Assembly: GCA_002352185.1 (NCBI GenBank)
Contig: DEHY01000122.1
Span: 1 to 6,408 of the forward strand
Reading direction: 5' to 3'
Source: Competibacteraceae bacterium UBA2788
Lineage (GTDB): Bacteria > Pseudomonadota > Gammaproteobacteria > Competibacterales > Competibacteraceae
Length of the DNA: 6,408 bases
This document shows positions 6,296 to 6,408 of this stretch, in pieces (the stretch's first letter is position 1; each line of letters opens with the position of its first letter). The notes under the pieces are model-generated. The model worked only from the letters and a program-made list of their open reading frames with translations, was not told where the DNA came from and searched no databases. The position numbers and the translations under genes are program-made.

Positions 6296-6408
6296 TGCCC
6301 AAACCTCCCGCTTGGCTGAGAAAACCGGGTGATGGGATCGGAACCGGTTATTTCAATAATTATTTCATAGAACCATCGGCTAACCTAGAGCGTGTCGTCA
6401 ATTAAGCC
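6296..6408 (-). promoter_or_regulatory. recA upstream leader, AT-rich repeats
   Basis: This 113-base stretch must hold at least part of the recA leader. On the minus strand TGAAAT occurs twice (6367-6362 and 6355-6350), 12 bases apart. Between and over these lies the perfect 10-base palindrome AATAATTATT (6355-6364). GGTT and AACC bracket the block at 6346-6349 and 6371-6374. A possible 6-bp stem (AACCGG at 6323-6328, CCGGTT at 6344-6349) lies closer to the gene. No convincing -35/-10 pair and no CTGT-N8-ACAG LexA site are seen. The real promoter may be within the AT-rich block or beyond the window edge. Confidence 0.4.

Noticed and set aside
1..6408. Mobile element, CRISPR array or novel defence or biosynthetic system
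   Set aside because: No transposase, integrase, regularly spaced repeats or unfamiliar gene is present. Every sizable coding region is an intact, well-known housekeeping gene in a conserved order.

Overview
This window is a conserved chromosomal housekeeping block from a bacterium. It most likely comes from a gammaproteobacterium of moderately high GC. All genes lie on the minus strand, so the biological order runs from the right edge to the left: recA, recX, alaS, lysC, csrA, tRNA-Ser(GCU), tRNA-Arg(ACG). The recA-recX-alaS-csrA-tRNA-Ser-tRNA-Arg order is a gammaproteobacterial signature, and lysC between alaS and csrA is the arrangement I associate with Pseudomonas and related non-enteric lineages. 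Protein sequence alone does not let me name the genus. An environmental lineage near Chromatiales or Competibacteraceae is a guess.

Right part (about 6408-4739): an AT-rich recA leader, recA, then recX, whose start lies inside the end of recA. The recX stop falls 8 bases before the alaS ATG, so recA, recX and alaS look like one tightly packed transcription unit. RecA is the recombinase and SOS co-protease, and RecX modulates its filaments. No canonical gammaproteobacterial LexA box (CTGT-N8-ACAG) is visible in the 113 bases present upstream of recA.

Centre (4741-699): alaS encodes full-length alanyl-tRNA synthetase with intact catalytic, editing and C-Ala regions. A perfect 9-bp hairpin follows its stop. 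The 182-base gap before lysC holds a candidate sigma70 promoter with a perfect TATAAT. lysC encodes a monofunctional, ACT-regulated aspartokinase. It also contains an in-frame ATG preceded by a good ribosome binding site, positioned to give a separate regulatory beta subunit.

Left part (698-1): a 153-base leader with several GGA motifs, one of them an ACAAGGA over the ribosome binding site, precedes csrA. Two tRNA genes with encoded CCA ends follow. A near-consensus promoter sits between the two tRNAs, inside an 8-bp inverted repeat.

I see no mobile element, CRISPR array, prophage or unknown gene cluster. The content is ordinary. What merits a second look is regulatory: the lysC internal start, the csrA leader, the recA leader and the tRNA-Arg promoter. 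The long plus-strand reading frames opposite alaS and lysC are shadows.
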